In this document: positions 1-8,168 of the stretch, one piece after another
Layout: each line of letters begins with the position of its first letter
Position numbering within the stretch: position 1 is the stretch's first letter
Assembly (NCBI RefSeq): GCF_000427465.1
Contig: NZ_ATYB01000014.1
Span: 458,316-522,315, forward strand
Origin: Sinorhizobium arboris LMG 14919
GTDB lineage: Bacteria; Pseudomonadota; Alphaproteobacteria; Rhizobiales; Rhizobiaceae
Direction of reading: 5' to 3'
DNA: 64,000 bases
Position numbers and translations under genes: made by a program
The notes under the pieces: generated by a model
What the model saw: the letters and a program-made list of their open reading frames with translations, nothing else
What the model was told of the DNA's origin: nothing
Database searches by the model: none

Positions 1-2
1 AT

Positions 3-797
3 GGCACGGCGGCGATGAACGGCAAGCGCGCGCAGTGCTTCGGCGGCGCGAAGAACCATATGGTCATCATGCCGGATGCCGATCTCGACCAGGCCGCCAA
101 CGCCCTGATCGGCGCCGGCTACGGGTCCGCCGGCGAGCGCTGCATGGCGATCTCGGTCGCCGTTCCGGTCGGCGAGGAAACCGCAAACCGGCTGATCGAC
201 AAGCTTGTGCCGATGGTCGAAAGCCTGCGTATCGGCCCCTACACCGACGAAAAGGCCGATATGGGCCCCGTCGTCACCAAGGAGGCGGAGCAGCGTATCC
301 GCAGCCTGATCGACAGCGGCATCGAGCAGGGCGCGAAGCTCGTCGTGGACGGCCGCGATTTCAAGCTGCAGGGCTACGAGAACGGCCACTTCATCGGCGG
401 CTGCCTCTTCGACCACGTCACGCCGGACATGGACATTTACAAGACGGAAATCTTCGGACCCGTCCTGTCGGTCGTACGCGCCAGCAACTACGAAGAGGCC
501 CTGTCGCTGCCGATGAAGCACGAATACGGCAACGGAGTCGCCATCTATACCCGCGATGGGGATGCCGCCCGCGACTTTGCCTCCCGCATCAATATCGGCA
601 TGGTCGGGATCAACGTGCCGATCCCGGTTCCGCTCGCCTACCATTCCTTCGGCGGTTGGAAATCCTCCTCCTTCGGCGATCTCAACCAGCACGGTCCGGA
701 TTCGATCAAGTTCTGGACCCGGACCAAGACCATCACCTCCCGTTGGCCGTCAGGCATCAAGGACGGTGCCGAGTTCTCGATACCGACGATGCGGTAG
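3..797 (+). CDS. mmsA: Methylmalonate-semialdehyde dehydrogenase (CoA-acylating), C-terminal part
   Basis: Cut by the window edge, so only about the last 264 residues are present. This family oxidises methylmalonate or malonate semialdehyde to propionyl- or acetyl-CoA in valine and myo-inositol breakdown. The segment carries the aldehyde dehydrogenase catalytic cysteine in GERCMAIS (Cys codon at 141-143), the EIFGPVLSVVR block, and the typical end with FWTRTKTITSRWP. The frame is open to the left edge, so the true start lies outside. A strong intrinsic terminator follows 30 bases after the stop, which ends this transcription unit. Identification rests on the recognised family sequence; no truncation beyond the window edge is seen. 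Confidence 0.93.
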   Translation, partial: GTAAMNGKRAQCFGGAKNHMVIMPDADLDQAANALIGAGYGSAGERCMAISVAVPVGEETANRLIDKLVPMVESLRIGPYTDEKADMGPVVTKEAEQRIRSLIDSGIEQGAKLVVDGRDFKLQGYENGHFIGGCLFDHVTPDMDIYKTEIFGPVLSVVRASNYEEALSLPMKHEYGNGVAIYTRDGDAARDFASRINIGMVGINVPIPVPLAYHSFGGWKSSSFGDLNQHGPDSIKFWTRTKTITSRWPSGIKDGAEFSIPTMR

Positions 798-826
798 CGC
801 GAACAAAGATCTCCTCCCTCCTATTG

Positions 827-852
827 GAGCCTCCTTCGGGGGGCTCTTTTTT
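827..852 (+). terminator. Rho-independent terminator after mmsA
   Basis: An 8-bp stem (827-834 with 839-846, one G-T pair) closes a TTCG tetraloop and is followed by a run of T. This is a textbook intrinsic terminator for the upstream dehydrogenase. The rest of the gap up to the next gene (about 200 bases) holds no feature I can recognise. Confidence 0.9.
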
Positions 853-1049
853 GTTGCGCGAGATTCGGCAGGGAGATTATCCTCGGTTGTGGTCGATGCG
901 AGTCGCAGGCTCGTATCGTTCGTCAGCTATGCACTGCGGTACGGAAAACCGTTGCAAGGTGCTCTAGCAGATGGCCGTTGGGGGATGGTCGTCAATATCA
1001 AGCGGCAACCTGCCGGTGAGGCGGCAGGCATCGGTTTGCAGGGGGCACC

Positions 1050-2168
1050 ATGACCATGGCAGAGTCGTTGCCGGCACAAAATGCCGGCAAGCGCAGCTTC
1101 GGACGCGCGGCTGAGGGGGATATCCAGCGCCTCTCCTTCACAGGAAACGGCAGTGAATATTTCGGGATCTGGATCGTCAACATCCTTTTGACGATCATAA
1201 CGCTCGGCATCTATTCGGCCTGGGCGAAGGTCCGCCGCAATCGTTATTTCTACGGCAACACCGTCCTGCTCGGGCGCGGGTTCGAGTATCACGCCAATGG
1301 CGAGCAGATTCTCATCGGCCGCCTGATCGTTTTCGCCTATCTGGTCCTCTACAACATCATGCTCACATTCGTGCCGCTCGTCGGTATCGGTCTCGGCCTT
1401 CTGATGCTTTTCTTCGTGCCTTGGCTTGTCGCGCGGGGCCTGCGATTCAGCGCAAGAGTGACGAGCTACCGCAATGTGCGCTTCGATTTCGTCGGCGGTG
1501 CCGGCGGCGCGTTTCTCGCCTTTATCGTCGGTCCGGTCCTGGCGGCTTTGACCCTCGGCATACTGGCGCCGCTCGCCAGCCGCTGGTCCTATCGCTATAT
1601 CGGCAACAATCTGCGCTATGGACAGAAGGCGTTTTCGACCGATCCCGCTCTTGGACGGCTCTACGGAACCTGGGTTGCCCCCGCCGCGGTCCTGGTGCTG
1701 GGCATGCTGATCGCCGGCTTCTTAGTTTTTCTCGGCTTGGAATTGATCGGCTCCCTACAGGAGGAGGCCGAAGCCTCGACGGTCGGGCTCGAGGGGGTGG
1801 CCATCCTGCTGACCGCGTTCGGTTCCGTCCTTGTCTACTCCATGTTCGGCGTGGCTGCGCTCATCTACCATGCTGGGGTGCGCAACGTCGCCTGGTGCGC
1901 CACCGCTTTCGACGGCAGGCACCGGTTGCTGAGCGACCTGTCGCGCCTGCGCTACACCTGGATCGCCGTCTCCAACCTGATCGTCACGCTTGTTACGCTC
2001 GGCCTGATGCGGCCCTGGGCGGCAGTGAGAATGGCGCGCTACGTCAACGAGCATACAGGCGTGCGCTTCGAAGGAGATGTCGGCGAACTCTTCTCGCAGA
2101 TTACACAGGAAGGCTCGGCGGTCGGGGCCGAATTCATGGATATGGAAGGATTCGACTTTGGCTTTTGA
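1050..2168 (+). CDS. YjgN family (DUF898) inner-membrane protein
   Basis: A 372-residue integral membrane protein of the DUF898/YjgN family, whose function is not established. Residues 35-60 hold the first helix and the family motif LGIYSAWAKVRRNRYFYGNT; related repeats of the form LG-x-x-RPWAAVR-x-ARY occur near residue 320, so the protein looks internally duplicated with about eight hydrophobic segments. A G-rich ribosome site precedes the first ATG by about 6 bases; a second ATG two codons on is equally possible. Its 3' end overlaps the next gene, an M48 protease with its own membrane helix, so the two are probably co-expressed. YjgN-M48 pairs are known elsewhere, but the joint role is not known to me. 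Confidence 0.85.
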   Translation: MTMAESLPAQNAGKRSFGRAAEGDIQRLSFTGNGSEYFGIWIVNILLTIITLGIYSAWAKVRRNRYFYGNTVLLGRGFEYHANGEQILIGRLIVFAYLVLYNIMLTFVPLVGIGLGLLMLFFVPWLVARGLRFSARVTSYRNVRFDFVGGAGGAFLAFIVGPVLAALTLGILAPLASRWSYRYIGNNLRYGQKAFSTDPALGRLYGTWVAPAAVLVLGMLIAGFLVFLGLELIGSLQEEAEASTVGLEGVAILLTAFGSVLVYSMFGVAALIYHAGVRNVAWCATAFDGRHRLLSDLSRLRYTWIAVSNLIVTLVTLGLMRPWAAVRMARYVNEHTGVRFEGDVGELFSQITQEGSAVGAEFMDMEGFDFGF

Positions 2169-3216
2169 CGGCACAACGATCGCTTCAGGCGAGTGGCATG
2201 CACCGGGATCGAGCCGCTCCCTTCCCGCAAGCCTCGTCGAGCAAGCAGGGCGCCTCGTCGTGCACGGAGAAAGCGGCGGCGAGCTCGCGGGCGGCATCCT
2301 GCACTCGATCGAAATATCTCCCCGGGTCGGCCGCATTCCGCGCCGGGTCACCTTTCCGGACGGATCCCTGTTCGAGACTGAGGACAATGACGCGGTCGAC
2401 CGGTTCCTGGCCGGGAAAGGTCGCGCCCGCGAGGGAGCGGTCCACCGCCTGGAGCGCTTCCATCCGCGGCTGATCGCCTTCGTCGCCGCCGCGATCCTGC
2501 TTGGCGCGCTGATTTATCGCTCGGCACTGCCCTTGCTGGTGGAGGTTGCCATCGCCGTCACGCCCCCGGTCGTGCCGAATATCATGTCGGCCAGCGCCCT
2601 GGAGACGATGGATCGGACCCTGCTGGACAAGTCGAAGCTCGACGAGGCGAGGCGCAACAGGATCGTGGAAGGTTTCCGCCGCATCGCGTCACAATCGGCA
2701 CGGGGAGAGGCGGGCTATACGCTCCACTTCCGCGGAGGCGGCGCGCTCGGTCCGAACGCCTTCGCCCTGCCTGACGGAACTCTGATCCTTACCGACGAAC
2801 TCGTGGAACTCGCGGGCGAAGATACCGAGATGATCCTCGGCGTGCTTGCCCATGAAATCGGCCATGTCGAGCACAATCACAGCCTCCGGCAGATCTATCG
2901 AGCCGCCGGAGTCACCGCGCTCATCATGCTTGTCGCCGGCGACATCGGATCGGGAGTCGAGGAAGTGCTGGTGCAGGGCGGCGGTCTCCTCGCACTTTCC
3001 TACTCACGCTCCGCAGAGGCGGAAGCGGACAGGCACTCCGTCGAGCTCATGATGAAGGCGGGTTTCGATCCGACCGCGATCGCCCGTTTCTTCGAACTGC
3101 TCGAAACGAAGCTCGACGACCGGGGTGGAGCGAGCATCTTTTCCACTCATCCCTCGACGCCGGAGCGGCGTAAGGTGATCCTGGACTGGATCGGCGCGTT
3201 CGACGAACGTAAATAA
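2158..3216 (+). CDS. M48 family membrane metallopeptidase
   Basis: Predicted zinc peptidase of the M48 (Ste24/HtpX-like) family, 352 residues. The catalytic HEIGH motif is at residues 232-236 and a downstream acidic motif, SRSAEAEADRHS near 284-294, supplies the third zinc ligand. The first 100 residues form a soluble domain, then one membrane helix (about 106-135) precedes the protease domain. I chose a TTG start because it has AAGGA 7 bases upstream, inside the last codons of the YjgN gene; this gives an 11-base overlap and implies translational coupling. Longer in-frame starts would lie deep inside the upstream gene. The substrate is unknown; membrane-protein or outer-membrane quality control is the usual role of the family. 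Confidence 0.85.
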   Translation: MAFDGTTIASGEWHAPGSSRSLPASLVEQAGRLVVHGESGGELAGGILHSIEISPRVGRIPRRVTFPDGSLFETEDNDAVDRFLAGKGRAREGAVHRLERFHPRLIAFVAAAILLGALIYRSALPLLVEVAIAVTPPVVPNIMSASALETMDRTLLDKSKLDEARRNRIVEGFRRIASQSARGEAGYTLHFRGGGALGPNAFALPDGTLILTDELVELAGEDTEMILGVLAHEIGHVEHNHSLRQIYRAAGVTALIMLVAGDIGSGVEEVLVQGGGLLALSYSRSAEAEADRHSVELMMKAGFDPTAIARFFELLETKLDDRGGASIFSTHPSTPERRKVILDWIGAFDERK

Positions 3217-3290
3217 GGAGCACTCCGCCGGCGCAGACGAAAACGGCGGGCACTCGCCCGCCGCCGTCGCATATATCTGGCGTGTACGCG

Positions 3291-4334
3291 TCAATCCTGC
3301 GGGCCGTCGTTGTAGCCGACCTTGTCGACGAGTTCCGAGGCCTTCTTGCGGTTTGCCGCAATCTCGGCGAGCGGCAGCGTGTCCGGCTTGATCTCACCGA
3401 AGGACTTGACGACTTCCGACGGTTCGGCTCCCGGCAGCACCGGGTACTCGAAGACCTGTTCGGCATAGATCTTCTGCGCTTCGCCTGCGGACAGGAATTC
3501 CATGAGCTTCAGGGCATTCTCCTTGTTCGGCGCGTTCTTGGCGAGCGCCATGCCGGAGATGTTCACATGCGTGCCCCGGTCCTTCGAATTCGGGAAGAGA
3601 ACCTTGATCGCCGAGGCCCATTCCTTCTGTTCGGGCTCCTTCTCGTTGGTGATCATCAGTCCGACATAGTAGCTGTTGCCGAGCGCTATGTCGCATTCGC
3701 CGGCGAAGATCGCCTTGGCCTGGTCCCGGTCGCCGCCGTCCGGCTTCCTGGCCAGATTGTTCCTGAGCCCCGTCAGCCATTTCTCCGCTTCGGCTTCACC
3801 GTGGTGGGCGATCATGGAAGCGAACAGGCCGATATTGTAGGAGTGCTGGCCGTCGCGGGTGCAGATCTTGCCCTTCCACTTCGGGTCGGCGAGTTCCTCA
3901 TAGGTAATGTCGTCTTGTGCGACGCGCTCCTTGGAGGCGTAGACGACGCGGCCCCGCGTCGTCAGACCGAACCAGTTGCCTTCGGGGTCGCGAAAATGGT
4001 CGGGAATGTCCTTGTTGATGGTTTCGTTGACCACCGGCTGCGTCACGCCCGCATCCTTCGCTTCGGTCAGGCGGCTGATATCCACGGTCAGGATCACGTC
4101 GGCAGGAGAGTTGGCGCCTTCGGCCTGGATGCGCTCGACAAGACCCTTGTCGAGGAAGAGCACGTTGGTCGAAATGCCGGTCTTCTTCGTGAAGGCGTCC
4201 AATAGCGGCTGAATGAGGTCCGGCTGCCGGTAGGAGTAGATGTTGACCTCCCCATCGGCGCGGACAGGCGCCGTAGAGGCAAGAAATGTCGCCGCCACGG
4301 ACAACGCGCCGATCAGCGCTTTCGAAATATGCAT
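3291..4334 (-). CDS. Fe(3+) ABC transporter periplasmic binding protein (FbpA/FutA type)
   Basis: Binds ferric iron in the periplasm and hands it to an ABC permease not present in this window. A signal peptide spans about residues 1-26 (cleavage near PVRA-DGEV). The mature protein begins with the family block NIYSYRQPDLIQPLLDAF and has the paired tyrosines Tyr222-Tyr223 in GNSYYVG that coordinate iron, as well as Tyr33 and Tyr35 near the N terminus. Length (347) is normal. It is transcribed away from rirA across a 189-base gap that contains an IRO-like site, so iron repression by RirA is expected. In S. meliloti the neighbouring protein is iron-regulated; that link is from general knowledge. 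Confidence 0.9.
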   Translation of the reverse strand: MHISKALIGALSVAATFLASTAPVRADGEVNIYSYRQPDLIQPLLDAFTKKTGISTNVLFLDKGLVERIQAEGANSPADVILTVDISRLTEAKDAGVTQPVVNETINKDIPDHFRDPEGNWFGLTTRGRVVYASKERVAQDDITYEELADPKWKGKICTRDGQHSYNIGLFASMIAHHGEAEAEKWLTGLRNNLARKPDGGDRDQAKAIFAGECDIALGNSYYVGLMITNEKEPEQKEWASAIKVLFPNSKDRGTHVNISGMALAKNAPNKENALKLMEFLSAGEAQKIYAEQVFEYPVLPGAEPSEVVKSFGEIKPDTLPLAEIAANRKKASELVDKVGYNDGPQD

Positions 4335-4364
4335 GGTGTTCTCTCCTTTTTCGTGTTTTAAACT

Positions 4365-4379
4365 TAACTAACTCAATCA
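4365..4379. promoter_or_regulatory. Candidate iron-responsive operator (IRO, RirA box)
   Basis: The RirA core is TGA-N9-TCA. Here the plus strand reads TAA-N9-TCA (TGA-N9-TTA on the minus strand), one base off, within an AT-rich stretch 30 bases upstream of the iron-binding protein start. Position and sequence fit repression of that gene by RirA under iron-replete conditions. Confidence 0.5.
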
Positions 4380-4454
4380 TATTTCTGCCGCCAGCAGGCG
4401 CGCCAGTCAACAGCGAAACGGTGAAGAGATAACCTTCGTGAACTTTTCCACTTT

Positions 4455-4469
4455 TTGGAATTGTTCCAA
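4455..4469. promoter_or_regulatory. 15-bp inverted repeat in the rirA promoter region
   Basis: A perfect inverted repeat TTGGAA-TTG-TTCCAA lies 55 bases before the rirA start, in the shared region with the iron-binding protein gene. It does not match the IRO consensus. It could be an operator for rirA or for another regulator; no protein can be assigned from sequence. Confidence 0.45.
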
Positions 4470-4523
4470 ACTACGATCCGTCCTATATGATGAGGCACGA
4501 ATTTATCGAATCCGGAGCGAAAA

Positions 4524-4988
4524 ATGCGTCTGACGAAGCAAACCAACTACGCAGTACGCATGTTGATGTACTGCGCTGCGAACGGCGAGAAGCTCAGCCG
4601 CATTCCCGAGATCGCCAGGGCTTACGGCGTTTCCGAACTGTTCCTTTTCAAGATCCTGCAGCCGTTGACGAAAGCCGGCCTGGTTGAGACCGTGCGCGGC
4701 CGTAACGGCGGTGTCCGACTGCCGAAACCGGCGTCGGAGATCACCCTCTTCGACGTCGTGAAGGTGACGGAAGACAGTTTCGCCATGGCGGAGTGCTTCG
4801 AGGCGGGCGAGATCGACTGCCCGCTGGTGGATAGCTGCGGCCTCAATGCCGCGCTGCGCAAGGCGCTGAACGCCTTTTTTGAAGTGCTTCAGGGGTACAC
4901 GATCGACGACCTGGTCAAGGCCCGGCCGCAGATCAACTTCCTCCTGGGCCTGGAAGAGACCGCGCGTCCGCAGACGTCGGCTGCCTGA
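4524..4988 (+). CDS. rirA: Rhizobial iron regulator RirA (Rrf2 family Fe-S repressor)
   Basis: Global iron-responsive repressor of the Rrf2 family, 154 residues. The N-terminal winged helix starts MRLTKQTNYAVRMLMYCA, as in RirA proteins, and the three cluster-binding cysteines are at Cys91, Cys99 and Cys105, the expected spacing for the 4Fe-4S cluster that makes the protein active when iron is plentiful. It is divergent from an iron-uptake gene, the arrangement known in Sinorhizobium. The gene stands alone and is followed by a GGAAAACCGC inverted repeat and then by repeat elements. Identification is very secure. Confidence 0.96.
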   Translation: MRLTKQTNYAVRMLMYCAANGEKLSRIPEIARAYGVSELFLFKILQPLTKAGLVETVRGRNGGVRLPKPASEITLFDVVKVTEDSFAMAECFEAGEIDCPLVDSCGLNAALRKALNAFFEVLQGYTIDDLVKARPQINFLLGLEETARPQTSAA

Positions 4989-5022
4989 TCTGCCCTCGCC
5001 GCCGATTGTTGGAGAGGGTCGA

Positions 5023-5044
5023 GGAAAACCGCGTGCGGTTTTCC
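5023..5044. terminator. Inverted repeat after rirA, possible terminator
   Basis: Perfect 10-bp arms, GGAAAACCGC and its complement, separated by two bases, 34 bases after the rirA stop. The right arm carries TTTT but no separate T tract follows. The same GGAAAACCGC string occurs in the RIME elements, so this may be a repeat remnant that also acts as a terminator. Confidence 0.5.
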
Positions 5045-5100
5045 GCCCCCGTCTCATTCTTTGGAGTCGATCACGGTTGCGAGATCGATCCCGGCGATCA

Positions 5101-5163
5101 AATGACAGAAATCGATGCCTTGCGGCGGTCTTTGCGCGTCTGACGGGAACCGCGGCGCTTTAG
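5101..5163 (-). repeat. Partial rhizobial intergenic repeat (AGCGCCGCG...CAGACGCGCAAAG type)
   Basis: Read on the minus strand it begins AAAGCGCCGCG and contains CAGACGCGCAAAG, matching the first half of the complete copy at 17971-18074. It directly abuts the RIME element that follows, so the two form a mosaic. The right part is diverged or deleted. Confidence 0.6.
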
Positions 5164-5266
5164 ATCACGATGATTTCAGGTCGGGTCGAGCTGAAATCAT
5201 GACCGTTATCGATTCTAACCGGATTGCGGGCGGAAAACCGCACACATGTTTCCTCATCTAATCCCG
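5163..5266. repeat. RIME-type palindromic intergenic element, copy 1
   Basis: Starts GATCACGATGATTTCAGG, has an internal palindrome around TCGAGC (TGATTTCAG... CTGAAATCA), then GCGGGCGGAAAACCGCACAC and ends CTCATCTAATCCCG. Three more copies occur in the window. It matches the Rhizobium intergenic mosaic element described in S. meliloti. With the adjacent partial repeat it fills most of the rirA-dppA gap. Confidence 0.85.
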
Positions 5267-5455
5267 GCTGCGAGAGAAAGCCAGGGATTGTAGCGCACGC
5301 TCTATTTGCGGAAGAATTTTTCGCATAGACAAAATTCCGAAGTGACTTATTGCATTGCGACGCCAAATGTCGTTCCATCCGGCCTTGACCGGGTGTAAAC
5401 GTCACGCCGTGTCGGGTAAATTACGAGAACAAAAACAAATCTGGGAAGCAAGCTC

Positions 5456-7051
5456 ATGAGAAAGCTCACTACTCTTTTAGCAGCGACGGCGCTTGCCACG
5501 CTGATGGCCGGCACCGCCTGGTCGAAAACGTTCGTCTTCTGCTCGGAAGGTTCGCCGGAAGGCTTCGATCCCGGCCTCTATACGGCCGGCACGACGTTCG
5601 ACGCTGCCGCGCACACCGTTTACAGCCGCCTTCTCGAGTTCAAGAAGGGCACGACCGAGACCGAGCCCGGGCTCGCCGAAAGCTGGACGATCTCCGACGA
5701 TGGCCTCGAATACACCTTCAAGCTGCGTCCCGGCGTCAAGTTCCAGACCACCGAGTTCTTCACCCCGACCCGTGAACTGAACGCCGACGATGTGGTCTTT
5801 TCGATCGAACGCCAGTGGAAATCCGACCATCCGTGGCACGGCTACGTGACCGGCGGTTCCTGGGAGTATTTCGCCGGCATGGGGCTGCCGGAACTGCTCG
5901 AGTCGGTCGAGAAGGTCGACGACATGACCGTCAAGATCAAGCTGAAGCGCAAGGAAGCGCCGTTCCTCGCCAATCTTGCCATGCCCTTCGCTTCGATCAT
6001 GTCGAAGGAATATGCCGACAAGCTGCAGGCCGAAGGCAAGATGAACCAGCTCAACCAGATGCCGCTCGGCACCGGTCCTTTCGCCTTTGTCGGCTATCAG
6101 CAGGACGCGGTGATCCGCTACAAGGCTCATCCGGACTTCTGGGGCGGAAAACAGAAGATCGACGACCTGGTCTTCGCGATCACGACGGATGCGGCCGTTC
6201 GCTTCCAGAAGCTGCAGGCCGGCGAATGCCACCTGATGCCCTACCCGAACGCGGCCGACGTGGAAGCCATGAAGGCCGATCCGAATCTCAAGGTGATGGA
6301 GCAGGCCGGCCTCAACGTCGCTTATCTGGCCTACAACACGACGCAGGCTCCCTTTGACAAAGTCGAAGTCCGTAAGGCGCTGAACAAGGCAATCAACAAG
6401 CAGGCGATCGTCGACGCCGTCTTCCAGGGCCAGGCCACGCCGGCGACCAATCCGATCCCGCCGACGATGTGGTCGTACAACGAGCACATCGAAGACGACA
6501 CCTACGATCCGGACGCCGCCAAGAAGATGCTCGAGGACGCCGGCGTCAAGGACCTTTCGATGAAGGTCTGGGCAATGCCGGTGGCACGTCCCTACATGCT
6601 GAACGCCCGTCGCGCCGCCGAGCTGATGCAGGCGGACTTCGCCAAGGTCGGCGTCAAGGTCGAAATCGTATCCTACGAGTGGGCCGAATATCTCGAGAAG
6701 TCCAAGGCCAAGGACCGCGACGGTGCGGTGATCCTGGGCTGGACGGGTGACAATGGCGACCCGGACAACTTCCTCGATACGCTGCTCGGTTGCGACGCCG
6801 TCGGCGGCAACAACCGCGCACAGTGGTGCAACCAGGAGTTCGACGACCTCGTCACGAAGGCGAAGGAAGCATCCGACGTGGCAGAGCGCACCAAGCTCTA
6901 CGAGGAGGCGCAGGTCGTCTTCAAGCGTGAAGCCCCCTGGGCGACGCTCGACCACTCGCTCTCCATCGTCCCGATGCGCAAGAATGTCGAAGGCTTCGTC
7001 CAGAGCCCGCTCGGCGACTTTGCTTTCGACGGCGTTGATATTGTAGAGTAA
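5456..7051 (+). CDS. dppA: Dipeptide ABC transporter substrate-binding protein DppA
   Basis: Periplasmic binding protein of the SBP_bac_5 family (531 residues) that captures dipeptides; rhizobial and enteric DppA proteins also carry heme or delta-aminolevulinate. A signal peptide covers about residues 1-23 (MRKLTTLLAATALATLMAGTAWS, cut before KTFVFCSEGSP). The family sequence GSPEGFDPGLYTAGTTFDA and the internal LNVAYLAYNTTQAPFDKVEVRKAL are present, as are the paired cysteines near residues 29 and 258 typical of DppA. It is first in a five-gene transporter operon and is followed by a 12-bp hairpin before dppB, which would let it be made in excess over the membrane components. Confidence 0.94.
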   Translation: MRKLTTLLAATALATLMAGTAWSKTFVFCSEGSPEGFDPGLYTAGTTFDAAAHTVYSRLLEFKKGTTETEPGLAESWTISDDGLEYTFKLRPGVKFQTTEFFTPTRELNADDVVFSIERQWKSDHPWHGYVTGGSWEYFAGMGLPELLESVEKVDDMTVKIKLKRKEAPFLANLAMPFASIMSKEYADKLQAEGKMNQLNQMPLGTGPFAFVGYQQDAVIRYKAHPDFWGGKQKIDDLVFAITTDAAVRFQKLQAGECHLMPYPNAADVEAMKADPNLKVMEQAGLNVAYLAYNTTQAPFDKVEVRKALNKAINKQAIVDAVFQGQATPATNPIPPTMWSYNEHIEDDTYDPDAAKKMLEDAGVKDLSMKVWAMPVARPYMLNARRAAELMQADFAKVGVKVEIVSYEWAEYLEKSKAKDRDGAVILGWTGDNGDPDNFLDTLLGCDAVGGNNRAQWCNQEFDDLVTKAKEASDVAERTKLYEEAQVVFKREAPWATLDHSLSIVPMRKNVEGFVQSPLGDFAFDGVDIVE

Positions 7052-7071
7052 TCTTATCGACTGATCCGAAG

Positions 7072-7098
7072 GGGGCGTTTGCCGCTGGCGAGCGCCCC
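7072..7098 (+). terminator. Intercistronic hairpin between dppA and dppB
   Basis: A 12-bp stem (7072-7083 with 7087-7098, two G-T pairs) with loop GCT, followed by a T-rich tract. Such a hairpin after a binding-protein gene usually causes partial termination or protects the upstream message; it lies before dppB with no other promoter recognised. Confidence 0.8.
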
Positions 7099-7153
7099 TC
7101 TTCCTTTTTGCCGGTGCCGCCGCATGCGGTCACGTTCGGCATGAGGTTTGACT

Positions 7154-8158
7154 ATGTTCCGATTCCTTCTGGGGCGTTTGGCAGTGCTGATTCCGACTTT
7201 CATCGGGGTCTCTATCATCGCCTTCTCCTTCATCCGCCTGCTTCCTGGCGATCCCGTGGCGCTGCTTTCCGGTGAAAGGGTGATGTCGCCGGAACGGCAC
7301 GCCGAGATTTCCCGCCAATTGGGCTTCGACCGCCCCATCGTCATGCAGTACCTGGATTATCTCTGGGGCGTTCTGCAGGGCGATTTCGGAACGTCGATCG
7401 TCACCAAGAAACCCGTCATCGACCAGTTCCTGGAGCTCTTCCCGGCAACCGTCGAGCTGTCGGTCTGCGCCATCATCTTCGCGGTCGTCATCGGCATCCC
7501 CGCTGGCGTCGTCGCGGCTGTCAAGCGCGGGTCCATTTTCGACCAGATCATCATGGGCACCGCGCTCGTCGGCTTCTCAATGCCGATTTTCTGGTGGGGC
7601 CTGCTGCTGATCATCGTCGTTTCCGGGATCCTGCAATGGACGCCCGTGTCCGGTCGCATATCGCTGATGTTCTTCTTTCCGTCCGTCACCGGCTTCATGC
7701 TGATCGACTCGCTGTTGTCGGGGCAGGAGGGGGCGTTCCAGTCGGCCTTCAATCACCTCATCCTGCCGACGATCGTTCTCGGTACCATTCCGCTCGCCGT
7801 CATCGCGCGCCAGACCCGCTCGGCGATGCTCGAGGTGCTTTCCGAGGACTATGTGCGCACCGCGCGTGCCAAGGGGCTCTCCACCTTCCGGGTGGTCGGC
7901 ATTCATGCGCTCCGCAACGCGATGATCCCCGTCGTCACCACCATCGGCCTGCAGATTGGTGTGATGCTGGCGGGCGCGATCCTGACGGAGACGATCTTCT
8001 CCTGGCCCGGCATCGGCAAGTGGATGGTCGATTCCGTGTTCCGGCGCGACTATGCCGTCATTCAGGGCGGACTCCTGATCATAGCCGCGGTCATCATGCT
8101 GGTGAACCTCGCCGTGGATCTGCTCTACGGCCTCATCAACCCCCGCATCCGGCACTGA
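7154..8158 (+). CDS. dppB: Dipeptide ABC transporter permease DppB
   Basis: First permease of the Dpp importer, 334 residues, with six predicted membrane helices and the BPD_transp_1 coupling motif around EDYVRTARAKGLSTFRVVGIHALRNAM. The N terminus MFRFLLGRLAVLIPTFIGVSIIAFSF is typical of DppB. I use the ATG with GAGG 7 bases upstream; a TTG two codons earlier is less likely. It works with DppC as the membrane channel. Confidence 0.93.
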   Translation: MFRFLLGRLAVLIPTFIGVSIIAFSFIRLLPGDPVALLSGERVMSPERHAEISRQLGFDRPIVMQYLDYLWGVLQGDFGTSIVTKKPVIDQFLELFPATVELSVCAIIFAVVIGIPAGVVAAVKRGSIFDQIIMGTALVGFSMPIFWWGLLLIIVVSGILQWTPVSGRISLMFFFPSVTGFMLIDSLLSGQEGAFQSAFNHLILPTIVLGTIPLAVIARQTRSAMLEVLSEDYVRTARAKGLSTFRVVGIHALRNAMIPVVTTIGLQIGVMLAGAILTETIFSWPGIGKWMVDSVFRRDYAVIQGGLLIIAAVIMLVNLAVDLLYGLINPRIRH

Positions 8159-8168
8159 GGAGGGCGAT

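Noticed and set aside
2077..2157. Longer in-frame start for the M48 protease
   Set aside because: It would lie deep inside the YjgN gene without a ribosome site, and the residues look like shadow sequence.
5477..6955. 492-codon open frame on the minus strand
   Set aside because: Antisense of dppA; no recognisable protein.
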